15,180 nucleotides of DNA from JBHHZM01 sp046758065 (GTDB lineage: Bacteria; Pseudomonadota; Alphaproteobacteria; JAAXGF01): the NCBI GenBank assembly GCA_046758065.1, contig JBHHZM010000073.1, forward strand, positions 1-15,180, written 5' to 3'. The position numbers and the translations under genes are program-made. Shown piece after piece: positions 5,234 through 13,342 of the stretch. Each line of letters starts with the position of its first letter. Within the stretch, counting starts at the first letter, position 1. Below the pieces are notes generated by a model. It did not search any database, was not told where the DNA came from, and saw only the letters and a program-made list of their open reading frames with translations.

Positions 5234-8056
5234 ATGAGCACCGATTACCGGCCGACCGTCTTCCTGCCCACCACCGATTTCGCCATGAAGGGCCAGTTGC
5301 CCAAGCGCGAGCCCGCGATGCTCGAACGCTGGGGCCGGCTCGATCTTTATTCGCGTCTGCGCGAGGCGGCGAAGGGGCGCGAGAAATTCATCCTTCACGA
5401 CGGCCCGCCCTACGCCAACGGCCACATCCACATCGGGACGGCGATGAACAAGATCCTCAAGGACGTCATCACCCGCTCGCAGCAGATGATGGGCAGGGAC
5501 TCGAACTACGTGCCGGGCTGGGACTGTCACGGCCTGCCCATCGAATGGCAGGTCGAGCAGAACTGGCGCAAGCAGGGCCGCGACAAGGACGACGTTCCGG
5601 TGATCGAGTTCCGCGCGGCGTGCCGCAGCTTCGCCCAGCATTGGGTCGACGTGCAGTCGGAGGAATTCCAGCGGCTCGGGGTGGTCGGCGACTGGGCGCG
5701 GCCCTACACCACCATGGCCTTCGAGGCCGAAGCCCGGATCGTCGCCGAGATCGGCAAGTTCGCCATGAACGGCGGGCTCTACAAGGGAGCCAAGCCGGTG
5801 CTCTGGTCGGTGGTCGAGAAGACCGCGCTGGCCGAGGCCGAGGTCGAATACCACGACCACACCTCGACCACCATTTTCGTGCGCTTTCCGGTCGTCAAAG
5901 CCAGCGATCCCGCGCTCGAAGGGGCGAGCGCGCTGATCTGGACCACGACGCCCTGGACCATCCCGGGCAACCGCGCCGTCGCCCATGCCGAGAGTTTCGA
6001 TTATGTCGTCGTCGAGGTCGCCGCGACCGGCGAGGGAAGCCTCGCGCGTGGCGGCGAACGCCTGCTCGTCGCCGCCGAACTACTTGCCGAGACCTGCGCC
6101 GAGACCAAGATCGAACGCTACGAGGTCCGCGCCCGCCTCAAGGGCGCGCAGCTCGCGGGCACGATCTGCCGCCACCCGTTCCACGGCCGGGGCTACGATT
6201 TCGACGTGCCGCTGCTGCCCGGCGACCATGTCACGCTCGATCAGGGCACCGGTCTGGTGCACATCGCTCCGGGTCACGGCGCCGAAGATTTCGAGTTGGG
6301 CGCCCGCTTCGGCGTCGAAGCGCCCGAGACGGTCGACGGTGACGGCGTGTTCGTCGCCTCGGTCCCGCTGTTCGCCGGCGAGCACGTATTCAAGGCCAAC
6401 GACCATGTCGCCGACGCCCTCGCCGAGGCGGGCGCGCTGCTCGCCCGCGGCAGGCTGGTCCACAGCTACCCGCACTCATGGCGCTCGAAGGCGCCGCTGA
6501 TCTTCCGCAACACGCCGCAGTGGTTCATCGGCATGGACGCCAACGACCTGCGCGCCACGGCGCTGGCCGCGATCGACGCGGTGCGCTGGGTGCCGCCCGC
6601 CGGGCGCAACCGCATCCGCGCCATGGTCGCCGAACGGCCCGACTGGGTGATCTCGCGCCAGCGCGCCTGGGGGGTGCCGATCGCCGTGTTCGTACACCGG
6701 GAAACCGGCGAACTGTTGCGCGATCAGGCGGTGATCGACCGGATCGTCGCCGCGGTAAGGGAAGAAGGCGCCGACGTCTGGTTCACCGCCGACGCCGGGC
6801 GTTTCCTCGGCCCCGACTACGACCCCGACGACTACGACCGGGTCACCGACATCGTCGACGTCTGGTTCGAATCGGGTTCGACCCACAGCTTCGTGCTCGA
6901 AGCCCGCGACGATCTCGCCTGGCCCGCCTCGCTCTATCTCGAGGGTTCGGATCAGCATCGCGGCTGGTTCCATTCCTCGCTGCTCGAATCCTGCGGCACC
7001 CGTGGCCGCGCGCCCTACGAAGCGGTGCTGACCCACGGTTTCGTGCTCGACGGCGAGGGCCGCAAGATGTCAAAATCGCTGGGCAACGTCATCAGTCCGC
7101 AGAAGGTGATCGACCGCTACGGCGCCGACATCCTCAGACTCTGGGTGGTGAGCGCCGACTATTCGGAAGATCTGCGCATCTCGGAAGAGATTCTCCGCTA
7201 CCAGGCCGATTCGTACCGCCGCCTGCGCAACACCCTGCGTTTCCTGCTCGGCAACCTCGCCGGGTTCGACGAAACCGAGCGGGTGGAACGCGACGCGATG
7301 CCCGAACTCGAACGCTGGGTGCTGCACCGTCTCGCCGAGCTCGACGCCGAGGTGCGGCGCTGCTGCGACGACTTCGACTTCCACAGCCTGTTCACCGCGC
7401 TGCACAACTTCTGCGCCGGCGATCTTTCGGCCTTCTACTTCGACATCCGCAAGGACTCGCTTTACTGCGACCGCGTCGATTCGCCGCGCCGACGGGCGGC
7501 GCGCAGCGTGCTCGACGCCGTATTCTCCTGCCTCACCGCCTGGCTCGCGCCGATCCTGTGCTTCACCGCCGAGGAAGCCTGGCTCAACCGCTTTCCGAGC
7601 GAGGACGACAGCGTTCATCTGCGCCTCTTTCCCGAAATTCCCGGCGACTGGCGCGACGCCGCGCTGGCCGAGAAATGGCTCAAGGTGCGTCGCCTGCGCC
7701 GGGTGGTCACCGGCGCGCTCGAAGTCGAGCGCCGAGAGAAGCGCATCGGTTCGAGCCTGCAGGCGCACCCGACGGTTCACGCTCCGGCCGCGCTGGTCGC
7801 CGCCATGGACGGGCTCGACCTCGCCGAGATCGGCATCACCTCAAGCGCCACGCTGATCGAAGGCGCGCCGCCCGCGGGCGCCTTCCGCCTCGACGATGTC
7901 GCCGGGGTCGGCGTCGCCGTCGGCCTTGCCGAGGGCGAGAAGTGCCAGCGCTGCTGGCAGGTTTTGCCCGAAGTGGGACGGGCGCCGGGTTCCACCGATC
8001 TTTGCGCCCGCTGCTCCGCGGCGGTGGCCGTCCGTCGTGTCGCCGAAACCGGCTGA
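5234..8056 (+). CDS. ileS: Isoleucyl-tRNA synthetase
   Basis: Class I aminoacyl-tRNA synthetase that charges tRNA-Ile and edits mischarged valine. At 940 residues it matches the common bacterial length. The HIGH-type motif lies within GPPYANGHIHIG (57-68) and KMSKS is at 611-615, framing the Rossmann catalytic domain. The CP1 editing domain shows TTTPWTIPGN (237-246) and GTGLVHIAPGHG, with D352 at the position of the known editing aspartate. The C-terminus keeps the four-cysteine zinc site C904, C907, C924, C927, so this is the bacterial type with a zinc tail. The ATG at 5234 follows ribF by 11 bases with only a weak GAGA ribosome site, suggesting translational coupling. There is no room for a T-box leader. 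Its 3' end overlaps the lspA start by 20 bp. Confidence 0.98.
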   Translation: MSTDYRPTVFLPTTDFAMKGQLPKREPAMLERWGRLDLYSRLREAAKGREKFILHDGPPYANGHIHIGTAMNKILKDVITRSQQMMGRDSNYVPGWDCHGLPIEWQVEQNWRKQGRDKDDVPVIEFRAACRSFAQHWVDVQSEEFQRLGVVGDWARPYTTMAFEAEARIVAEIGKFAMNGGLYKGAKPVLWSVVEKTALAEAEVEYHDHTSTTIFVRFPVVKASDPALEGASALIWTTTPWTIPGNRAVAHAESFDYVVVEVAATGEGSLARGGERLLVAAELLAETCAETKIERYEVRARLKGAQLAGTICRHPFHGRGYDFDVPLLPGDHVTLDQGTGLVHIAPGHGAEDFELGARFGVEAPETVDGDGVFVASVPLFAGEHVFKANDHVADALAEAGALLARGRLVHSYPHSWRSKAPLIFRNTPQWFIGMDANDLRATALAAIDAVRWVPPAGRNRIRAMVAERPDWVISRQRAWGVPIAVFVHRETGELLRDQAVIDRIVAAVREEGADVWFTADAGRFLGPDYDPDDYDRVTDIVDVWFESGSTHSFVLEARDDLAWPASLYLEGSDQHRGWFHSSLLESCGTRGRAPYEAVLTHGFVLDGEGRKMSKSLGNVISPQKVIDRYGADILRLWVVSADYSEDLRISEEILRYQADSYRRLRNTLRFLLGNLAGFDETERVERDAMPELERWVLHRLAELDAEVRRCCDDFDFHSLFTALHNFCAGDLSAFYFDIRKDSLYCDRVDSPRRRAARSVLDAVFSCLTAWLAPILCFTAEEAWLNRFPSEDDSVHLRLFPEIPGDWRDAALAEKWLKVRRLRRVVTGALEVERREKRIGSSLQAHPTVHAPAALVAAMDGLDLAEIGITSSATLIEGAPPAGAFRLDDVAGVGVAVGLAEGEKCQRCWQVLPEVGRAPGSTDLCARCSAAVAVRRVAETG

Positions 8057-8537
8057 GCCGTCCGCCGCGCTGCCGCTCGGCCTTGCGGTCGCGGCGCTGG
8101 TGGCGACGCTCGATCAAATCGTCAAGTGGTGGATCGGGGCGATCCTCGCCGACTCGACCGGTCTTATAAAAATCACCTCGTTTTTCAATCTCGCGACGGT
8201 GTGGAACCGCGGCGTGAGCTTTGGCCTGTTGGGCGGCGCGCCGCCGTCGCCGTGGTTTCTCGCCGGCTTCGCCGGGCTCGTCGTCGCCGGGCTCGTCGTG
8301 TGGCTGGCGCGACTTTCCGAACGTTGGCTTGCCGTTTCGGTCGGTTTCATCATCGGCGGCGCCGTGGGCAACATCATCGACCGGATATGGCACGGCGCGG
8401 TATTCGATTTCCTCGACTTCCACCTTGCGGGCTATCACTGGCCGGCGTTCAACGTCTCAGACGCCGCAATCACCACGGGAATCGCCGGATTGCTCATCGA
8501 TTCCTTGCTCATTCGCCGCGAAAGGCATAAAAACTAG
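8037..8537 (+). CDS. lspA: Lipoprotein signal peptidase (signal peptidase II)
   Basis: Inner-membrane aspartyl peptidase that removes the signal peptide from lipid-modified prolipoproteins. The 166-residue protein shows four hydrophobic segments and the family motifs: LDQIVKWW (25-32), NLATVWNRGVSFG (51-63), GNIIDR (111-116, catalytic D115) and FNVSDAAI (138-145, catalytic D142). No ATG is available before the first membrane segment. The frame is open further upstream, but the GTG at 8037 gives the normal N-terminus and length, placing the start 20 bp inside ileS; this overlap suggests translational coupling. The frame upstream of 8037 is a shadow of ileS. A 15-bp tandem duplication lies in the third hydrophobic segment. 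The next gene encodes a lipoprotein. Confidence 0.93.
   Translation: MSPKPAEPSAALPLGLAVAALVATLDQIVKWWIGAILADSTGLIKITSFFNLATVWNRGVSFGLLGGAPPSPWFLAGFAGLVVAGLVVWLARLSERWLAVSVGFIIGGAVGNIIDRIWHGAVFDFLDFHLAGYHWPAFNVSDAAITTGIAGLLIDSLLIRRERHKN
8271..8300 (+). repeat. Two tandem 15-bp copies inside lspA
   Basis: GCCGGGCTCGTCGTC is followed directly by the same 15 bases differing only at the last position. It encodes AGLVV twice in a hydrophobic membrane segment, so the reading frame is kept. Likely a small in-frame duplication tolerated in a transmembrane helix. Confidence 0.7.
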
Positions 8538-8539
8538 GC

Positions 8540-9118
8540 ATGATCAGGATGGATGGGAGGCGGCTGACCGCAAGCGGCCGTACGGCGGTGGTTGTCGTAC
8601 TGGGGCTCGCGCTCGCCGCCTGTTCGAACATCAAACAGCAGATCGGCATCGGCAAGACCGCGCCCGACGAGTTCAACGTCGTGATCCGGGCGCCGCTCAG
8701 CCTGCCGCCCGACTATTCGCTCAGACCGCCGACGCCCGGCGAAAACCGGCCGCAGGAAGCCGCGGTGCAGGATCGCGCCAAGGCGGCACTCTACGGCGCA
8801 GCGAGCAAGCGCCGGGCAGCGGGCGAACCCAACTCGGCGGGCGAACGGGCATTGCTCGCGCTGGCCGACGCCGGGCGAGCGCGGCCCGACATTCGTCGCA
8901 TCATCAACGAGGAAAACGCGCTGTTCGCCGAAGACGACTCGTCGTTCGTCGATCGGCTGATGTTCTGGCAGACACAGCCGCCGCCCGGCACCCTCGTCGA
9001 CCCGACCAAGGAAGCGCAGCGCCTGCAGGAGGCCAGCGCCCTCGGCAAGCCGCCGACCGAAGGCGAGACGCCGATCATCGAACGCCGCAAGAAGGCTATT
9101 CTCGAAGGAATCTTCTAG
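8540..9118 (+). CDS. DUF3035-family lipoprotein
   Basis: A 192-residue small lipoprotein of unknown function. The N-terminus has Arg residues (3, 7, 8, 14), a hydrophobic stretch (16-27) and the lipobox LAAC, with lipidated C28; Ser at +2 predicts outer-membrane rather than inner-membrane retention, by the usual rule that Asp at +2 retains. The family's hallmark follows at 41-67 (APDEFNVVIRAPLSLPPDY, then LRPPTPG). The rest is hydrophilic, Ala- and charge-rich, with a conserved-looking end ETPIIERRKKAILEGIF. The ATG at 8540 begins two bases after the lspA stop; an ATG at 8549 would also retain the signal. Its placement after lspA, its processing enzyme, is a recurrent alphaproteobacterial arrangement as I recall. 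The function is not known, so no symbol is given. Confidence 0.85.
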   Translation: MIRMDGRRLTASGRTAVVVVLGLALAACSNIKQQIGIGKTAPDEFNVVIRAPLSLPPDYSLRPPTPGENRPQEAAVQDRAKAALYGAASKRRAAGEPNSAGERALLALADAGRARPDIRRIINEENALFAEDDSSFVDRLMFWQTQPPPGTLVDPTKEAQRLQEASALGKPPTEGETPIIERRKKAILEGIF

Positions 9119-9239
9119 CCGGAACCGGGAAAGGACCCGGCGAAGACTACGCCGGCTTCACAACGCCCGACACGGCACGGCACGACGCCGGAGCGCCACC
9201 AAGGGGGACGGGAACGCGATCGGCCACCCTGGAGGAGTC
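9119..9239 (+). other. 121-bp spacer with a small GC hairpin
   Basis: No gene is visible between the lipoprotein and the first M16 gene. CCGGG (9125-9129) can pair with CCCGG (9136-9140) around a six-base loop, just after the lipoprotein stop. No T-run follows, so it is not a standard intrinsic terminator; it might protect the 3' end or reduce read-through. No clear promoter was seen. Confidence 0.4.
9231..9237 (+). promoter_or_regulatory. Ribosome binding site of the first M16 gene
   Basis: GGAGGAG lies just before the ATG at 9240 and is among the strongest Shine-Dalgarno sequences in the window. It fixes the start, which also gives a proper signal peptide. Confidence 0.75.
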
Positions 9240-10583
9240 ATGTCGCCAACTTCCCTTCGCAACCTGTTCGCCGCGCTGGCAGCGCTGGTGTTTGTCGCAC
9301 TGCCGGCGCGCGCCGCGGTGTTCAACCCGGAAACCTTCACGCTCGACAACGGCCTGCAGGTGGTGGTGGTGACGAACCACCGCGCGCCGGTGGTCATGCA
9401 CCAGGTCTGGTACCGGGTCGGGGCGGCCGACGATCCGGTCGGCAAGTCGGGGCTCGCCCATTTCCTCGAACACCTCATGTTCAAGGGCACCAAGACGCGG
9501 GGACCGGGCGAATTCTCGCAAATCGTCGCGCGCAACGGCGGTAACGAGAACGCCTTCACCAGCCAGGACTACACCGGCTACTTCCAGAAGGTGGCGAAGG
9601 ACCGGCTCGAACTGGTCATGTCGCTCGAGGCCGACCGCATGGCGAATCTGGCGCTGAGCGACGAAAACGTGCTGCCCGAGCGCGATGTCGTCCTCGAAGA
9701 GCGCCGCTCGCGCATCGACAACGAACCCGCGGCGCTTCTGAGCGAACAGGTCAGCGCCGCCCAGTATCTCGCCCACCCCTACCGCATCCCGGTGATCGGC
9801 TGGGCGCACGAGATCGGCGCGCTCACCACCGCGGACGCGCTCGCCTTCTACCGGCGCCACTACGCCCCCGACAATGCCATCCTTATCGTCGTCGGCGACA
9901 TCACCGCCAACGAGCTGCGTCCGCTCGCCGAACGCACCTACGGCCAGCTTCCGGCGCACGAGATCGCCCCGCGGCGGCGCCCGCAGGAGCCGCCCCAGCG
10001 CGCCGCGCGGCGCGTCGTGCTGCGCGATGCGCGGGTGCGCCAGCCGGCGTGGAACCGCAGTTACCTCGCTCCCAGCCAGCACGCCGGCGCGACCGAACAG
10101 GCCTATCCCCTCCAGATTCTCGCCGAGATCCTCGGCGGCGGTACGACCAGCCGCCTGTATCGCAGTCTCGTCGTCGAACAGGGCATCGCCGCCGCGGCCG
10201 GCGCCTGGTACGACGGCGTTGCTTTCGACCTCACCCGCTTCGGCTTCTACGCAACGCCGTCCCAGGGCGTCGACGTCGCCGAGCTCGAAGCCGGGGTCGA
10301 GAGCGAGATCGCAAAGCTGCTGACCCACGGCATTACCGAAGACGAGCTCGAACGCGTCAAGCAGCGGGTGCTCGCCCAGGCGATTTACGCCCGCGACAGT
10401 TTCTACATCGCGGCGCGCGCGTTCGGCGAGGCGCTGACGGCGGGGCTCGCGGTCGAAGACGTCGAAAACTGGCCCGAGCGTATCGCCGCGGTAACGGTCG
10501 AACAGGTCAACGCCACGGCGCGCGCGGTGCTCAGACCCGAGACTTCGGTCACCGGATTGCTCCTGCCCGACGAAACCAGCTGA
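9240..10583 (+). CDS. M16 zinc metallopeptidase, catalytic subunit (periplasmic)
   Basis: A 447-residue M16 (pitrilysin/processing-peptidase) protein. Residues 1-25 are a signal peptide ending ALPARA, so it is exported. The inverted zinc motif is intact: HFLEH (74-78) gives ligands H74 and H78 and base E77, and E154 in ERDVVLEE (147-154) lies 76 residues after H78, the spacing of the third ligand in mitochondrial processing peptidase beta. Downstream is the second M16 domain with TSRLYRSLVVEQG (303-315); there the Arg/Tyr substrate region of active single-chain members is not well kept. It is followed 17 bases later by a paralogue with the opposite pattern, so a two-subunit enzyme is likely. 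The substrate is unknown; peptide or misfolded-protein turnover in the periplasm is only an inference. Confidence 0.92.
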   Translation: MSPTSLRNLFAALAALVFVALPARAAVFNPETFTLDNGLQVVVVTNHRAPVVMHQVWYRVGAADDPVGKSGLAHFLEHLMFKGTKTRGPGEFSQIVARNGGNENAFTSQDYTGYFQKVAKDRLELVMSLEADRMANLALSDENVLPERDVVLEERRSRIDNEPAALLSEQVSAAQYLAHPYRIPVIGWAHEIGALTTADALAFYRRHYAPDNAILIVVGDITANELRPLAERTYGQLPAHEIAPRRRPQEPPQRAARRVVLRDARVRQPAWNRSYLAPSQHAGATEQAYPLQILAEILGGGTTSRLYRSLVVEQGIAAAAGAWYDGVAFDLTRFGFYATPSQGVDVAELEAGVESEIAKLLTHGITEDELERVKQRVLAQAIYARDSFYIAARAFGEALTAGLAVEDVENWPERIAAVTVEQVNATARAVLRPETSVTGLLLPDETS

Positions 10584-10589
10584 ACATAC

Positions 10590-10594
10590 GGAGG
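10590..10594 (+). promoter_or_regulatory. Ribosome binding site of the second M16 gene
   Basis: GGAGG ends six bases before the ATG at 10601 in the 17-bp gap between the two M16 genes. It selects this start although the same frame is open far upstream (to 10049) through the antisense-like shadow of the first gene. Confidence 0.75.
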
Positions 10595-10600
10595 ACGGCG

Positions 10601-11929
10601 ATGATGCGGTTGCACAAGGTGACGGCAGCGGGCGTGTTCGTCCTGGCTTTTGCATGGAGCGTCGCGGCGGCCGCGACCGAAGTCACGCGCGTCGTCAGTC
10701 CGGGCGGCATCGAGGCCTGGCTGGTCGAGGCGCACGCCATACCGATTCTCTCGGTTGATATCGCCTTTCGCGGCGGCGCGGCGCTCGACCCCGAGGGCAA
10801 GGAAGGGCTCGGCAACATGGTCTCGGGTTTGCTCGACGAGGGCGCCGGAACGCTCGATTCGCAGGCCTTTCAGGCCCAGCTCGAGGATCTTGCCATCGAT
10901 CTCCGTTTCGACGCCGGAATGGACACGTTCTCGGGCCATCTCAAGACGCTGACCCGAAACCGCGATACCGCCTTCGAGCTGCTGCGCCTCGCGCTGACCG
11001 AGCCGCGCTTCGACGACGAGCCGGTCGCGCGCATCCGCCGCCAGATCCTGGTGAATCTGTCGCGCCGGGCCATGGACCCCGACTACATCGTGCGCCGCAC
11101 CTGGTACAAGACCGCCTTTCCCGACCACCCGTACGGCCGCCCCGCCGACGGCACCGAAGAGAGCGTCGCCGCCATCACCGTCGACGATCTGCGCGCCTAC
11201 GTGCGCGCCGAGATCGCACGCGACCGCATGGTCGTGGGCGTGGTCGGCGACATCACCCCCGAACGGCTCGCCACGCTGCTCGACGAGACCTTCGGCGGCC
11301 TGCCCGAGCGCGGTGCCGAGCTTGCGACGCCGCACGCCGAGCCGGCGGCGCCCGGCCGTCTCATCGTCGTCGAGCGCGACTTCCCGCAGAGCGTGGTCGT
11401 CTTCGGCCAGCGCGGCATCGCGCGGAAGGACCCCGACTACTACGCGGCCTACGTGATGAACCATATCCTGGGCAGCGGCGGCTTTACCTCGCGGCTGACC
11501 AAGGAAGTGCGCGAGAAACGCGGGCTCGCCTACGGCGTCTACACCTATCTCCAGCCGCTCGATCACGCCGAACTCATGATCGGCCGGGTCGCCACCCAGA
11601 ACGGTCGGGTCGCCGAATCGATCGACATTATCCGCCGCGAGATCGCGCGGCTGCGCGACGAGGGCGCGAGCGCCGACGAACTCGCCGACGCCAAGACCTA
11701 CCTCACGGGCTCGTTCGCGCTGCGTCTCGACACCAACGACAAGATCGCCGGGCTCCTCGTCGGCATTCAGCTCGAAGACCTCGGCATCGACTATATCGAC
11801 AGGCGCAACGACTATATCGAGGCGGTCACCCGCGACGACGTCAACCGGCTCGCGCGCACGCTGCTCAAGCCCGAGGACCTCGAAATCGTCGTCGTCGGCA
11901 AGCCCGCCGGGCTTGAGGCGACGAACTGA
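10601..11929 (+). CDS. M16-family peptidase-like protein, non-catalytic partner subunit
   Basis: A 442-residue M16-fold protein with an N-terminal signal peptide (about 1-25, cut near VAAAA). Aligning its N-terminal half with the preceding gene puts Asn72, Ser75 and Gly76 where H, E and H of the zinc motif should be, so it should not bind zinc or cleave. In the C-terminal half it retains SRLTKEVREKRGLAYGVYTY (297-316), the Arg/Tyr region that in M16 enzymes holds the substrate. In the characterised Sphingomonas M16 heterodimer one subunit carries zinc and the other the Arg/Tyr pair; the two genes here fit that plan. A second ATG at 10604 is equally possible. The stop is 90 bases before pgi. 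Confidence 0.9.
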   Translation: MMRLHKVTAAGVFVLAFAWSVAAAATEVTRVVSPGGIEAWLVEAHAIPILSVDIAFRGGAALDPEGKEGLGNMVSGLLDEGAGTLDSQAFQAQLEDLAIDLRFDAGMDTFSGHLKTLTRNRDTAFELLRLALTEPRFDDEPVARIRRQILVNLSRRAMDPDYIVRRTWYKTAFPDHPYGRPADGTEESVAAITVDDLRAYVRAEIARDRMVVGVVGDITPERLATLLDETFGGLPERGAELATPHAEPAAPGRLIVVERDFPQSVVVFGQRGIARKDPDYYAAYVMNHILGSGGFTSRLTKEVREKRGLAYGVYTYLQPLDHAELMIGRVATQNGRVAESIDIIRREIARLRDEGASADELADAKTYLTGSFALRLDTNDKIAGLLVGIQLEDLGIDYIDRRNDYIEAVTRDDVNRLARTLLKPEDLEIVVVGKPAGLEATN

Positions 11930-11943
11930 GGCGTGGCCAGCGG

Positions 11944-11972
11944 TGGCCCGGGCCGTGCGTATCTGTTAAGGT
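11944..11972 (+). promoter_or_regulatory. Weak candidate promoter before pgi
   Basis: In the 90-bp gap before pgi, TAAGGT (11967-11972, 3 of 6) is preceded by TG one base upstream, like an extended -10, and TGGCCC (11944-11949, 3 of 6) lies 17 bp upstream. A perfect 10-bp palindrome GGCCCGGGCC (11945-11954) overlaps it. If real, pgi and mutL would have their own transcript with a leader of about 40 nt. Evidence is slight. Confidence 0.2.
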
Positions 11973-12019
11973 GGCGCGCATCCCGGGCATCACATCGGGA
12001 CCCTGTTGCGACGACGCCG

Positions 12020-13342
12020 ATGCCCTATCGCCATCTGACGGAAAACTGCTTCGCCGCGCGCATCGGCGAGGGCGGGTTGAGCGACGCCGGATACGCGGCG
12101 GCGCTCGACGAGGCCGCGGGTTCGCTCGCCGGCCTGCGTCGCGCCCGCATCGACGGCAGCCTGCCGATCCTCGGACTCCCGGCGTTGCGCGACGACCTCG
12201 ACCGTCTCGGGGAAGTGGCGCGCCGGCTGCGCGAACGCTTCGACGACATCGTCGTGCTCGGCACCGGCGGATCGAGCCTCGGCGGGCGTACGCTCGCGGC
12301 GCTCGCCGACGTCGGCTTCGCCCGCGCCCCGGCGGGCCGTCGTCTCCACTTCATGGACAACGTCGATCCGCACAGTTTCGACGCGCTGCTCGGCGGCCTC
12401 GACCTGCGGCGCGCCGGCTTCGTCGTGATCACCAAGTCGGGCGGCACCGCCGAGACGCTGGCGCAGTTTCTGATCTGTCTCGACGCGCTGCGCCGGACGG
12501 TGGGCGACGACGCGGTTTCCGGGCACGTCACGCTGATCACCCAGCCGGGAGACTCGCCGCTGCGCCGCCTCGCCGCGCGGCTCGGTCTCGAAACGCTCGA
12601 CCACGACCCGCGCGTCGGCGGACGCTTCTCGGTGCTGTCGCTCGTCGGCGTGCTGCCGGCGCTGATCGCCGGTCTCGACCCGACGGCGCTGCGCGCCGGC
12701 GCCGCGGCGGTGCTCGACGACAGCCTCGCCGCCGCCGAGCCCGGGAATGCCGAGCCCGCGGTCGGCGCGGCGATCGCGGTCGGATTGGCGCGCGAACGTG
12801 GCGTCGCCGTTACGGTGCTCATGCCCTACTGCGACCGTCTCGCCTCGTTCGGCCTGTGGTACCGCCAGCTCTGGGCCGAAAGCCTGGGCAAGGACGGCAA
12901 GGGCACGACGCCGGTGCGCGCGCTCGGCACCGTCGATCAGCACAGCCAGCTCCAGCTCTACCTCGACGGGCCGCGCGACAAGATGTTCACGCTGATCGGC
13001 CTCGACTGCGCCGGCGCCGGGCCGCGGGTGCCCGCCGACCTCGCCGACGACGCGGCGCTCGCCTATCTGCGCGGCCGGACGCTCGGTGACCTGATGGACG
13101 CCGAGCGGCGCGCCACCGCCGACACGCTGGCGCGGAACGGCCGGCCGGTGCGGGTTCTGCAACTCGCGCGCCTCGACGAACGCAGCCTCGGGGCGCTGTT
13201 CATGCATTTCATGCTCGAAACCATCATCGCCGCCGATCTCCTTGGGGTCGATCCCTTCGACCAGCCGGCGGTCGAGGACGGCAAGGCGCTCGCCCGCGCC
13301 TATCTCGCGGGCGAGGGCGCGCCGGAAGACGCGGCGCCGTGA
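12020..13342 (+). CDS. pgi: Glucose-6-phosphate isomerase, short form
   Basis: Interconverts glucose 6-phosphate and fructose 6-phosphate in glycolysis and gluconeogenesis. At 440 residues it is of the short class (near the Bacillus length) rather than the ~550-residue enterobacterial class. Two SIS domains are visible: LGTGGSSLGGR (80-90), the phosphate-binding TKSGGTAET (138-146), GGRFSVLSLVG (200-210), WAESLGK (285-291, catalytic E287), DQHSQ (306-310, H308 for ring opening) and the C-terminal DQPAVEDGK (414-422, K422). The ATG at 12020 has no good ribosome site; a GTG at 11933 would add 29 residues with no family resemblance. Its stop overlaps the mutL GTG by four bases. Its position between an M16 pair and mutL is unusual to me. 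Confidence 0.93.
   Translation: MPYRHLTENCFAARIGEGGLSDAGYAAALDEAAGSLAGLRRARIDGSLPILGLPALRDDLDRLGEVARRLRERFDDIVVLGTGGSSLGGRTLAALADVGFARAPAGRRLHFMDNVDPHSFDALLGGLDLRRAGFVVITKSGGTAETLAQFLICLDALRRTVGDDAVSGHVTLITQPGDSPLRRLAARLGLETLDHDPRVGGRFSVLSLVGVLPALIAGLDPTALRAGAAAVLDDSLAAAEPGNAEPAVGAAIAVGLARERGVAVTVLMPYCDRLASFGLWYRQLWAESLGKDGKGTTPVRALGTVDQHSQLQLYLDGPRDKMFTLIGLDCAGAGPRVPADLADDAALAYLRGRTLGDLMDAERRATADTLARNGRPVRVLQLARLDERSLGALFMHFMLETIIAADLLGVDPFDQPAVEDGKALARAYLAGEGAPEDAAP

Noticed and set aside
9147..10655. Minus-strand open frame of 502 codons opposite the first M16 gene
   Set aside because: The plus-strand gene has a signal peptide, ribosome site and zinc motif. The antisense frame is rich in Arg, Gly, Asp and Val and shows no family motif.
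11981..12005. Hairpin TCCCG / CGGGA before pgi as a terminator
   Set aside because: The stem is five pairs with a ten-base loop and no T-run follows; such short GC stems are expected by chance in this sequence.
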